Position numbers and translations under genes: made by a program
Notes under the pieces: generated by a model
Seen by the model: only the letters and a program-made list of their open reading frames with translations
The model's database searches: none
What the model was told of the DNA's origin: nothing
Source: Bacteroidia bacterium
Lineage (GTDB): Bacteria; Bacteroidota; Bacteroidia; Bacteroidales; Dysgonomonadaceae
Length of the DNA stretch: 5,925 nucleotides
Reading direction: 5' to 3'
Assembly (NCBI GenBank): GCA_025999435.1
Contig: BNXH01000088.1
Span: forward strand, 1-5,925
Shown here: positions 1 to 5,925 of the stretch, piece by piece
How positions within the stretch are numbered: the first letter of the stretch is position 1
Layout: the number at the start of each line of letters is the position of its first letter

Positions 1-490
1 TCAATCCGCCTTTTTTCTTCCCTTCTCCTTTAAGATTACGACCAACACCTTTCAAAATATCACTGAACAGGCGAATCGTTGTAGAATCTATCAAGAGAAC
101 TTCCTTGAAGGTCAATCCAAAAGTTCGGCTGTCCGACAAAAAACTACTATAACGTTTCACCAACGCAAAATAAACCGACTCGAAAAAATCACAACTGCGA
201 TTCCGGTTTCCGTCACAAGCCGTGCTCTTGGCCGGGGAACTTTTTAATCCCAAATGATTCAGTTTTCCCTGCATGGCTCGCATCCCTTCGCATATCTCGT
301 TCATCGAATCACAGCGGGTAAATATCCCCAAAAGCAATGTTATTAAGTGCTTGCGAGATGAAAAAGACTTGTAATAACGGTCGGATTCATGCCGCTTGAC
401 GATGCTCTCCAGATTTATTACGCTTAATAAATCAATTATTTGTTTGAAAATCGGCTGTCCGACTATTTTTATTTCACTATTTTTGCACAT
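1..490 (-). CDS. IS4-family transposase (DUF4372 plus DDE type), N-terminal 163 residues, cut by window edge
   Basis: This enzyme would catalyse cut-and-paste movement of its own insertion sequence through a DDE catalytic triad. The reading frame is open from ATG at 490 down to base 1 with no stop, giving 163 codons; relatives I recall are near 380-400 residues, so more than half is missing. Residues about 10-90 match the DUF4372-type N-terminal region (GQPIFKQIIDLL, then MNEICEGMRAMQGKLNH). The start of the DDE domain follows, with LLIDSTTIRLF at 132-142, where D135 is the expected first catalytic aspartate, and then GVGRN and GKKKGGL at the edge. The other catalytic residues lie outside the window. 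ATG 490 is the natural start because it sits about 20 bases after the predicted transcription start. It is read away from the two genes on the right. Whether it is intact cannot be told. Confidence 0.9.
   Translation of the reverse strand, partial: MCKNSEIKIVGQPIFKQIIDLLSVINLESIVKRHESDRYYKSFSSRKHLITLLLGIFTRCDSMNEICEGMRAMQGKLNHLGLKSSPAKSTACDGNRNRSCDFFESVYFALVKRYSSFLSDSRTFGLTFKEVLLIDSTTIRLFSDILKGVGRNLKGEGKKKGGL
125..137 (+). repeat. Copy 1 of 13-base motif TCGGCTGTCCGAC inside the transposase gene
   Basis: This is an exact 13-base match to the copy at 451-463. It contains a small dyad (TCGG-CTGT-CCGA). Its CTGTCCGA core is the reverse complement of TCGGACAG at the element end (579-586). In the transposase it encodes part of LSDSR. 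Confidence 0.6.
451..463 (+). repeat. Copy 2 of 13-base motif TCGGCTGTCCGAC inside the transposase gene
   Basis: Second exact copy of the motif at 125-137, located near the 5' end of the transposase gene where it encodes part of IVGQPIF. It is read in a different codon frame from copy 1, so protein-level repetition does not explain the match. Confidence 0.6.
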
Positions 491-515
491 GTTGTAAGTT
501 TATTGGTAGGCACAA

Positions 516-545
516 CAAAGTTACAACTCGGGGGCGAAACCAAAA
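516..545 (-). promoter_or_regulatory. Bacteroides-type promoter of the transposase
   Basis: On the minus strand, bases 523-516 read TAACTTTG, an exact match to the Bacteroidota -7 consensus TAnnTTTG. Upstream, 545-541 reads TTTTG, a match to the -33 box (TTTG), separated by 17 bases, which is slightly shorter than usual. Transcription would start near 509-510 and leave a leader of about 20 bases before ATG 490. There is no Shine-Dalgarno sequence, as is normal in this phylum. Confidence 0.55.
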
Positions 546-564
546 GGAAGTAGCCCCTTTTTTT
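531..564 (+). terminator. Terminator-like hairpin at the insertion-sequence end
   Basis: GGGGC at 531-535 can pair with GCCCC at 553-557. The 17-base loop contains an inner CC-AAAA-GG mini-stem (540-547), and seven T residues (558-564) follow directly. In the rightward direction this has the form of an intrinsic terminator and would stop transcripts leaving the element toward the gene at 795. The GC stem is only 5 bp, so strength is uncertain. On the opposite strand the same hairpin would form only in transcripts entering from outside, since the transposase's own transcript starts downstream of it. Confidence 0.45.
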
Positions 565-587
565 ACTGTTTATTTTTTTCGGACAGT
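565..587. repeat. Probable terminal inverted repeat region of the insertion sequence
   Basis: The stretch starts ACTGT (565-569) and ends ACAGT (583-587), a 5-base inverted pair around a T-rich centre and CGG. A further ACAGT lies at 596-600. The outer sequence, read inward on the minus strand, is ACTGTCCGAAAAA. I infer this as the element's terminal repeat from its position and the change in composition; the partner end is not in the window. Confidence 0.4.
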
Positions 588-624
588 AGTGAAAAACAGT
601 ATATTTTGTAAGTTGGTGATAATC

Positions 625-650
625 ATATAGAATAAAATCTTATTCAATAT
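625..650. repeat. Imperfect 11-base inverted repeat
   Basis: ATATAGAATAA (625-635) and TTATTCAATAT (640-650) are reverse complements except for one central A:A mismatch, with a 4-base spacer AATC. It could be an operator-like dyad or, if the promoter at about 600 is used, a leader hairpin. In such A/T-rich DNA a chance dyad is also plausible. Confidence 0.35.
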
Positions 651-741
651 AAACTCTATTAATGAAATAAAAAATGAATCAAATTTTTACTAAAAAGGAT
701 GACTGTTAAATTTTTTTTACTATTTTTAGCTTTTGAATAAC

Positions 742-758
742 GATAATGAAAAATTATC
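742..758 (+). repeat. Small leader dyad upstream of the 1478-residue gene
   Basis: GATAAT (742-747) and ATTATC (753-758) are exact inverted repeats around GAAAA, 36 bases before the start codon at 795. If transcription starts just after the -7-like box at 727-735, this lies at the very 5' end of the mRNA and could act as a stabilising stem. The stem is weak because it is mostly A:T. Confidence 0.3.
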
Positions 759-794
759 TTAAAATAACTAACGCTAACTCAAGAATTACAAAAT

Positions 795-3700
795 ATGCCT
801 CTATTCGTGAAAAATAAAAAGGCCTTCCTTATACCTTTGTTTTTCCTTTATTTTGGAGTAAATCTTTTTCCCCAGTCCTTACCAAAAGCAGACAAGACGC
901 TGGAAGACTTTGCTATTATCGAGTCCCAGAACCGATTCATTGATAACCTGGGTCTTGGAACAGGTGAACAGGCCGGTACAGCCTACAATCTGCCTGTGGG
1001 AATAAAGAAGATCGTAGGGAATATACCGTTTACTTTGGCTATCACCAATGTGCGTTTTGGGAATCAATATGGGGAATTAACACTTATTATGAAGATGCGT
1101 ATCCCCCAGTCAGGCAGCAAGCAGGATAAGGAATTATTATTCGGAGCCACAGATATTAAAATAACCAATACAGGAGATCTTGTTGGAGATGTTAAATTAT
1201 CCTTATTAAAAAACATCCCCCTTTCCCTGGACAACCTGGGCAATGTCGTTTTCAAAGGCAGCCTGAACGACAGTACGGGCAGGGCTGAATCCAATACCTA
1301 TGTCTCCCTTGACTGCAACGGTAATTTCAAAGAACTATCCATCGACGCCGATGTCATACTGAATCAAAATACCTTTCGCCTTGTGTCCGACAGGAGCAAG
1401 CCCGTTACGAGTAGTTTTAAAACCGTTATCCATGACTGGAATGACCTGATTGCGGAAATCTCTCTTCCTGCCTTCGAAATAAAAGGAGCCGAAGGTTTTG
1501 AGTTCAGCCTGACAAAAGCGACGCTTGATCTGAGCGATATAAAGAACCCTCAGGTATTCAATCCCGACCCTGCTTATTTCAGGGACTATTTTACCATACC
1601 CGACCCCGACTTATGGCGGGGATTATATATTGAGAAGTTTACATTAACCCTTCCGGAACAGTTTAAGAATAAACAATCCGGAAAAAGGATCATCCTGGAA
1701 GCATCCCATATGTTAATAGATGAAAACGGCATCACAGGAAATATTACAGGTAAGAATATTCTGTCGCTGGAAGCCGGGGATGCCTCCGGCTGGGGGTTCT
1801 CGGTAAATGATTTCAAATTGGCGTTGCTAGCCAACAATATCAAAGGCTTCGGCTTTAGCGGTCAGATCGGTATCCCCATCTCGGAGAAGAGCCAGCCGCG
1901 ACCTTATGAAGCCTACATATCCAATAATGAATACCTGTTTAAAGTAGGGCTGGGAGAAAACCTCTCTTTTGACATATTCGGACAAGCCCAAATGCGCCTT
2001 GATCCGACTTCCTACCTGTTGATGCAGGTGAAGGACAGGCATTTTAGCCCGAAGCTCGTCTTAAACGGCTCGATGGGTATCGACAAGGACGGTCTTAAGA
2101 TGGAACAGGTCGTTTTCAAAAAGCTGGCATTCGCTACCGAATCTCCTTACTTTTCGGTGGGATCCGTCGAATACGGAGGGGAAGTCAAACTGAACAATTT
2201 CCCTGTCACCATCAGCGATATACGCTTTAAAACGGCTAACGACCTGGCTACGCTTGGGTTCGATATCAAAGTCAACCTGATGCATGAGAAAATAGCGGCA
2301 GGAGGACGCCTGGAACTAGCCTCACAGTATACGTCCGGCCGTTGGAAATTCAAGGGGCTTAATATCGGAGCCATCAAGCTTGCAAACACGCAACTGGCCG
2401 GCTTTAGCCTGGATGGGGAGATACGCATAGAAAAAGACCACCCTGTATACGGGAATTATTTCGGAGGGTATATAGATGCGACTTTCGGCGCTTTATCATC
2501 AGGCCTGAAAGTCGGTGTTACTTCCGTCTTCGGCAATAAGGATTTCCGCTACTGGTATGTGGAAGGTCAGGCCGAATTCAAGGGAACAGGCATCCCTGTG
2601 GGCCCGGTATTCCTGGACGGGTTCACAGGAGGGGCATATTACCGGATGTCTCCTGCCGGAGGGAGCAAGCTTCAGGCTTATGCGCCGGATGACAAAGTGT
2701 CCTTAGGACTTAAAGCCGGGGTTTCATACTATGTCGGAAGCAAGCAGGCCCTGAACGGAGACGCCCTTTTCGAAATGAACTTCCTGTCCTCGGGAGGAGT
2801 AAAAAATATCCGCTTTTACGGTAGCGCGCAGTTTATGTCGCCGCTTGATATGAGCGGCAAACTGGGCAAGCTCGGCGACATGTATAAAAAAGCGCAGGCA
2901 AAGGTTGAAAATATCAGTAACAGCTTAGCGGACAAACTGCCGGGTAATATGTCCGGCTCGGATATAACTAAAAAGATATTGCCCGACCTCAAATTATCGG
3001 GAACTATCAGTGCTTATATGGCCATGGACTATGATTTCCCTTCGAAGACCTTCGATGCCGATTTTAAGGTGATGGTCAGCGCTCCCGGGGGTATCCTGCG
3101 CGGGGCAGGCAACAATAACGAGGCCGGCTGGGCCAAGCTGCACTGTTCCCCTCAGAGCTGGTATATCCATGTAGGCACGCCCAATAACCCTGTCGGGCTA
3201 AAACTTGGATTAGGCCCGTTATCTTTAAGTACGCAATCCTATTTTATGCTGGGCGATAAGCTGGAGAATCCGACGGTACCCAAAGAAGTTATCGACATAC
3301 TGGGAATCACCCCGCAGGAAGCGGACTATATGAAAAGCCCGGACCTGACGGCGGCGGGCAAGGGAGTCGCTTTCGGCTCGCGCTTCTCGTTCGATACCGG
3401 GGATATGACTTTCCTGATCCTGTACGCCCGCTTTATGGCCGGGGCAGGCTTCGACATTATGCTCCGTGACATGAGCAACTATGCCTGCGAAGGAAGCAAT
3501 ACGCCTGTCGGTATAGACGGTTGGTATGCCAACGGGCAGTGCTATGCCTACCTGTCGGGTGAACTGGGCGTTAAAATCAAGCTCCTGTTTATCAAAAAGA
3601 AAATTACGGTCATTAAAGGCTCCACGGCCGCCCTGTTGCAGGCAAGGCTTCCGAATCCTACCTGGATAGGCGGGCAACTGGCTGTCAGGCTGAACGTACT

Positions 3701-5231
3701 GGGAGGCCTGATCAAAGCCAATATGAAAATGAAAATGAGCTTTGGCAATGATTGCAAGCTGGTAGCCATCAACGGGGACAGTTCCCCTCTGGACATGCCT
3801 TTGATCGCAGACCTGACCCCATACGATAAAGATACGGATGTGGATGTATTCCTGTCCCCGCAGGCTACCTTCAATATGCCTTTAGGCGAACCTTTCGATA
3901 TCGAGGATGACAACGGGAATATTAAATCCTACCGGATAAAACTTGCCGACTTCTATATAACAGACAGTAAAAACCAAAAGGTTGACGGTAAAGTGAAAAT
4001 GAACAAAACCAATGATGCGGCCACATTCGAATCAAAAGAGATACTGCCGCCATATAATGAGATGAAAGTATCCGTTTCGGTCAATTTTGAAGAATACAAA
4101 GGGGGAAGCTGGTCTGTGGTTTCACAAAACGGGAATATAGCCAGGGAGTCGAAGGAAGCCTCATTCAAGACAGGCGGCGCTCCCAATTATATTCCGCTTA
4201 CCAATATCGCATATTGTTATCCGGTTGTGGGACAGCGGAATTTCTTCAAGCAAGAGACAAATGCCGGCTATGTGCAGCTAAAAAAAGGGCAAAGCTACCT
4301 GTTCCCTGATAACTTCACGTATGACGCCAATTTTTCAGAGAAAAACGGCAATATGGCAAAGGCGACTTTCATATATAGCAGTTCGGATTCACGTATTAAT
4401 TATTCCTTGCCTGATGTCGTAAACCAGACAGACTATGAGCTGGTATTTGCCGCCTCGACGGAAGGGCAGGTACAACAGGCGGAGACAAAGAAAACCGTCA
4501 ATACACAGATTACGGACGGCGAGGGTGAATCCTTCTCTGTAGACTATATGCAGCAGGCTGCACAAAAAATAACGAAGGACGGCCTATTGGAAGTGTTGAA
4601 ATACCCTTTCCGGACAAGCAGGTACAATACTTTCGGTCAAAAACTGTCTGTATTACAGCTGGAACCAACATCCCGTTATGTAAGTACAGATGTGCGCTCA
4701 TTGCTCCTTAAATCCCATGACAGTTATGAGATTTTCGATGAAGCGGAGCTTACAGGTAACGGCTATACGGCAGGATCGCCTCTGGTATCTGCGGAAGCGA
4801 TGATGGATAATGATTATTACACAAAAGACATCGCGCCTTTAGTCTATAACTGGTATCCGCAAAAAGGCATTGCCATTACCGGCCGGGATGTAAATGAGTA
4901 CGGCGTACCCCCGTCCAAAGCCTTCCCGTTGTATGACGGGTACCTGGGCTATATATCCGGGGATGCCTTTAACGATTTTATGTCGAAGATACTGCCGTTT
5001 GTCTATGAGCTGCCGTACTATTATAGTAAAGACTATTACGAACTGAGAACAAAAGCAGTGAATTCATTCGATAAGGGTATTAACATGCAGCCGCTGATGC
5101 CGTTGATCAACAGCCACTTCCTGTTTATCAGGCAGGGGGACTATAAAACTACCTTCCGGTACAACCTACCCGGTGGAAAAGTAGGAACTACTAAACAGAT
5201 GGATTATATAAATACACTGGACTGGAGGTAA
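795..5231 (+). CDS. Large exported beta-rich protein of an uncharacterised Bacteroidota family (1478 aa)
   Basis: Function is unknown. ATG 795 is the first Met after an in-frame stop at 765-767 and opens a signal peptide: basic KNKK, then hydrophobic residues 10-25, with no clear cleavage motif and no lipoprotein cysteine. No later transmembrane segment is apparent. Residues about 50-690 are beta-rich modules with motifs such as WNDLIAEISLP (215 on), LWRGLYIEKF (273 on), FGNKDFRYWYV (579-589) and GFTGGAYYRM (609-618). A likely helix spans about 694-720. A core (about 770-990) has WYIHVGTP (789-796), GIDGWYANGQ (906-915) and LLQARLPNPTW (947-957). An Ig-like domain (about 1008-1130) and a tail with FRTSRYNTF (1272-1280) follow. 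I recall similar 'hypothetical' proteins of about 1450 residues in many Bacteroidota, beside fibronectin type III proteins like the next gene. I see no T9SS C-terminal sorting domain and no enzyme motif. A surface or periplasmic structural role is inference. Confidence 0.93.
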   Translation: MPLFVKNKKAFLIPLFFLYFGVNLFPQSLPKADKTLEDFAIIESQNRFIDNLGLGTGEQAGTAYNLPVGIKKIVGNIPFTLAITNVRFGNQYGELTLIMKMRIPQSGSKQDKELLFGATDIKITNTGDLVGDVKLSLLKNIPLSLDNLGNVVFKGSLNDSTGRAESNTYVSLDCNGNFKELSIDADVILNQNTFRLVSDRSKPVTSSFKTVIHDWNDLIAEISLPAFEIKGAEGFEFSLTKATLDLSDIKNPQVFNPDPAYFRDYFTIPDPDLWRGLYIEKFTLTLPEQFKNKQSGKRIILEASHMLIDENGITGNITGKNILSLEAGDASGWGFSVNDFKLALLANNIKGFGFSGQIGIPISEKSQPRPYEAYISNNEYLFKVGLGENLSFDIFGQAQMRLDPTSYLLMQVKDRHFSPKLVLNGSMGIDKDGLKMEQVVFKKLAFATESPYFSVGSVEYGGEVKLNNFPVTISDIRFKTANDLATLGFDIKVNLMHEKIAAGGRLELASQYTSGRWKFKGLNIGAIKLANTQLAGFSLDGEIRIEKDHPVYGNYFGGYIDATFGALSSGLKVGVTSVFGNKDFRYWYVEGQAEFKGTGIPVGPVFLDGFTGGAYYRMSPAGGSKLQAYAPDDKVSLGLKAGVSYYVGSKQALNGDALFEMNFLSSGGVKNIRFYGSAQFMSPLDMSGKLGKLGDMYKKAQAKVENISNSLADKLPGNMSGSDITKKILPDLKLSGTISAYMAMDYDFPSKTFDADFKVMVSAPGGILRGAGNNNEAGWAKLHCSPQSWYIHVGTPNNPVGLKLGLGPLSLSTQSYFMLGDKLENPTVPKEVIDILGITPQEADYMKSPDLTAAGKGVAFGSRFSFDTGDMTFLILYARFMAGAGFDIMLRDMSNYACEGSNTPVGIDGWYANGQCYAYLSGELGVKIKLLFIKKKITVIKGSTAALLQARLPNPTWIGGQLAVRLNVLGGLIKANMKMKMSFGNDCKLVAINGDSSPLDMPLIADLTPYDKDTDVDVFLSPQATFNMPLGEPFDIEDDNGNIKSYRIKLADFYITDSKNQKVDGKVKMNKTNDAATFESKEILPPYNEMKVSVSVNFEEYKGGSWSVVSQNGNIARESKEASFKTGGAPNYIPLTNIAYCYPVVGQRNFFKQETNAGYVQLKKGQSYLFPDNFTYDANFSEKNGNMAKATFIYSSSDSRINYSLPDVVNQTDYELVFAASTEGQVQQAETKKTVNTQITDGEGESFSVDYMQQAAQKITKDGLLEVLKYPFRTSRYNTFGQKLSVLQLEPTSRYVSTDVRSLLLKSHDSYEIFDEAELTGNGYTAGSPLVSAEAMMDNDYYTKDIAPLVYNWYPQKGIAITGRDVNEYGVPPSKAFPLYDGYLGYISGDAFNDFMSKILPFVYELPYYYSKDYYELRTKAVNSFDKGINMQPLMPLINSHFLFIRQGDYKTTFRYNLPGGKVGTTKQMDYINTLDWR
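3102..3764 (+). other. Conserved-looking core segment of the 1478-residue protein (residues about 770-990)
   Basis: This segment holds four of the protein's six cysteines (C784, C898, C916, C987; the others are C174 and C1141). It is dense in glycine and aromatic residues: WYIHVGTP, FDIMLRDM, GIDGWYANGQ, LLQARLPNPTW and VLGGLIKA. It resembles the most conserved part of related proteins as I remember them. No known catalytic or ligand-binding motif is visible. Boundaries are approximate. Confidence 0.5.
3816..4184 (+). other. Ig-like (Big_5 / SbsA-like) domain in the 1478-residue protein (residues about 1008-1130)
   Basis: The segment runs from TPYDKDTDV through ATFNMPLGEPFDI, a middle strand pair (KVDGKVKMNK, AATFESKEILPPYNEMKVSV) and a closing strand FKTGGAP (1124-1130). 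'Value threshold, F-x-P lead strand, ATF...LPP...Y/M-V-V, F-T/K-T-G' is the usual course of bacterial Ig-like domains of the Big_5 type. These act as structural spacers in surface proteins. The assignment is by pattern only. Confidence 0.5.
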
Positions 5232-5232
5232 A

Positions 5233-5274
5233 GTATAAAGTCATGAGTTATAGGCTATAAGCTGTAAGTTACGA
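5233..5274 (+). repeat. Degenerate heptanucleotide tandem repeats between the two genes
   Basis: The intergenic bases break cleanly into seven-base units: GTATAAA, GTCATGA, GTTATAG, GCTATAA, GCTGTAA and GTTACGA (5233-5274), with consensus close to G(T/C)TATAA. The first unit is the least certain. Adjacent units create a perfect dyad TTATAG-G-CTATAA (5248-5260), too tight for an RNA loop. I recall similar GTTATGA/GTTATAA arrays between genes in other Bacteroidota, but did not check this. Confidence 0.6.
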
Positions 5275-5283
5275 AAAATAAGG

Positions 5284-5316
5284 ATGAAAAAACATTGGCA
5301 CATTAATTTATTATGA
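5284..5316 (+). CDS. Possible 10-codon upstream ORF overlapping the next start codon
   Basis: ATG at 5284 opens a frame encoding MKKHWHINLL and stops at TGA 5314-5316, which overlaps the next gene's ATG (5313-5315) as ATGA. Such an overlap is the classic layout for translational coupling. The AAGG just before its ATG is too close to be a good Shine-Dalgarno sequence, and a 10-codon frame can easily arise by chance. Confidence 0.2.
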   Translation: MKKHWHINLL

Positions 5317-5925
5317 ACTATACAATATACATACGAATTGCTTTATTTGTTATCCTGTTGTCTGTATCATCCGGGATATCCGCACAGCAGCAGGAAGAAG
5401 TAACAATACAGAAAGAAAACATACGGGCCAAGGGTTTTGTACCGGATAAAAACGAAATAAAGCTCCGCTGGTCCCCGGGAAATACAAGAGCATGGTCTGA
5501 CGGGATTAAATACGGATATACAGTCAAGCGTTACACTGTAATGATTGATAATCGGTGGCAGGAAAACCCAGGAGAGATAACACTTACAGAAAACTTAAAA
5601 CCACGACCTTTGGCAGACTGGGAAGAATCTGCCAATAAGTCGGACTATGCAGCCGTCATAGCGCAGGCTTTTTACGGCGAGGACTTTGAATTATCGGCAA
5701 CAGGAAACAACGATATCGGCAGCATAATCAACCAGGCGAACGAACTGGAGCAACGCTTCTCCACCTCGGTCTTTATGGCCGAATACGATTATAAAGCGGC
5801 TGAATTGGCCGGCTGGGCATGGACGGATAATACGGTAAAAGACAACGAGCGTTACCTGTACCGTATTTACCTGAACCGTCCGGAAAGTCTACAGGGAGAT
5901 ACCGCGGCTGTTTATATAGGATTGG
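5313..5925 (+). CDS. Exported fibronectin type III-like protein, N-terminal 204 residues, cut by window edge
   Basis: Function unknown; the frame is open to the right edge. ATG 5313 starts a classic signal peptide: R8, hydrophobic residues 9-18, and likely cleavage after ISA (residue 24) before QQQ. A later start would lose it. Residues about 35-80 look like the first strands of a fibronectin type III domain (IKLRWSPGN at 49-57, YGYTVKRYTV at 67-76). Residues about 93-165 look mainly helical (DYAAVIAQAFYG, NELEQRFSTSVFMAEYD). A returning strand pair, TDNTVKDNERYLYRIYL (171-187), has the usual D-x-V-x-x-x-x-x-Y-x-Y-x-I ending of such domains. This suggests one domain split by a helical insertion. 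The gene lies 81 bases after the 1478-residue gene on the same strand, with no terminator between, so the two are probably co-transcribed. I recall similar FN3 proteins beside similar large proteins in Bacteroidota. A structural or binding role at the cell surface is inference. Confidence 0.88.
   Translation, partial: MNYTIYIRIALFVILLSVSSGISAQQQEEVTIQKENIRAKGFVPDKNEIKLRWSPGNTRAWSDGIKYGYTVKRYTVMIDNRWQENPGEITLTENLKPRPLADWEESANKSDYAAVIAQAFYGEDFELSATGNNDIGSIINQANELEQRFSTSVFMAEYDYKAAELAGWAWTDNTVKDNERYLYRIYLNRPESLQGDTAAVYIGL

Larger units (their letters stand above)
1..587 (-). mobile_element. Insertion sequence, IS4-family type, transposase-start end only
   Basis: This is the end of an insertion sequence that lies upstream of its transposase start; the other end is beyond the left edge. 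The right boundary near 587 is inferred. Read on the minus strand from 587 the element would begin ACTGTCCGAAAAA, followed by an A/T-rich stretch, a hairpin, the promoter and the transposase start. Composition changes at about 588 to a strongly A/T-rich spacer, which agrees with a junction. The target-site duplication and the second terminal inverted repeat cannot be checked, so the boundary could be off by several bases. Confidence 0.72.
588..794 (+). promoter_or_regulatory. A/T-rich upstream region of the two-gene operon, no gene seen
   Basis: I see no coding region or RNA gene in this 207-base spacer. It must carry the promoter for the gene at 795 unless transcription enters through the insertion sequence. 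Two near matches to the Bacteroidota -7 box are present: TATATTTTG at 600-608 and TAGCTTTTG at 727-735. Each has one base too many between TA and TTTG, and neither has a clear -33 box. The second would give a leader of about 50 bases and is the more ordinary choice. The stretch before the ATG (AAGAATTACAAAAT) is A-rich with no Shine-Dalgarno sequence, typical of the phylum. Confidence 0.4.

Noticed and set aside
588..794. Small RNA, tRNA or riboswitch in the spacer
   Set aside because: The stretch is almost all A/T with only weak short dyads. No cloverleaf, no GC-rich stems and no aptamer-like conserved blocks were seen.
2515..2706. 63-codon open frame on the plus strand
   Set aside because: Out-of-frame shadow inside the large gene, where the main frame carries the FGNKDFRYWYV and GFTGGAYYRM motifs.
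3225..3677. 150-codon open frame on the minus strand
   Set aside because: It lies wholly inside the 1478-residue gene, has no signal peptide or recognisable motif, and its translation looks like a reverse-frame shadow of a GC-richer coding region.
3548..3913. 121-codon open frame on the minus strand
   Set aside because: It overlaps both the strongly supported plus-strand gene and the previous reverse frame; serine- and leucine-rich shadow composition and no motif.
795..5231. Large protein as a TonB-dependent receptor, RHS toxin or AsmA/TamB-like lipid-transfer protein
   Set aside because: There is no plug or TonB box, no YD repeats and no AsmA signature. The beta-rich pattern alone does not support any of these.
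5233..5274. CRISPR array or intrinsic terminator between the two genes
   Set aside because: The units are seven bases without spacers, so this is not CRISPR. The TTATAG-G-CTATAA dyad has a one-base centre and no following T run, so it is not a terminator.
5318..5527. 69-codon open frame on the minus strand
   Set aside because: It is antisense to the signal peptide and first FN3 strands of the second gene, which explain the sequence better.

Overview
The window looks like DNA from a member of the Bacteroidota, most likely Bacteroidales. The evidence is a partial IS4-type transposase of a form common in that group, a near-consensus Bacteroides-type promoter (TAnnTTTG box), A/T-rich leaders without Shine-Dalgarno sequences, and two large exported proteins that resemble conserved but uncharacterised Bacteroidota families. 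The genus cannot be fixed from this sequence.

Left part (1-587): the 5' half of an insertion sequence. Its transposase is read leftward on the minus strand and runs off the left edge. The transposase promoter, a terminator-like hairpin with a T run, and a probable element end near 587 can all be seen. One 13-base motif occurs twice inside the transposase gene, and its 8-base core recurs inverted at the element end.

Middle (588-794): a very A/T-rich spacer with no gene. It holds two weak -7-like boxes and two small dyads. It is the only room for the promoter of the rightward genes, and it directly abuts the insertion sequence.

Right part (795-5925): two genes on the plus strand. The first encodes a 1478-residue exported, beta-rich protein with no catalytic motif that I recognise. 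It has a cysteine-containing core (about residues 770-990), an Ig-like domain (about 1008-1130) and an unrecognised C-terminal region. After an 81-base gap that contains degenerate seven-base tandem repeats and a tiny upstream ORF, the second gene starts. It encodes a signal-peptide protein with a fibronectin type III-like fold that appears to be split by a helical insertion, and it is cut by the right edge. The two genes are probably one operon and probably make partners of a cell-envelope or extracellular assembly. This pair is the best candidate here for an undescribed system. The function is unknown, and the insertion sequence may have separated the pair from genes that once lay upstream.
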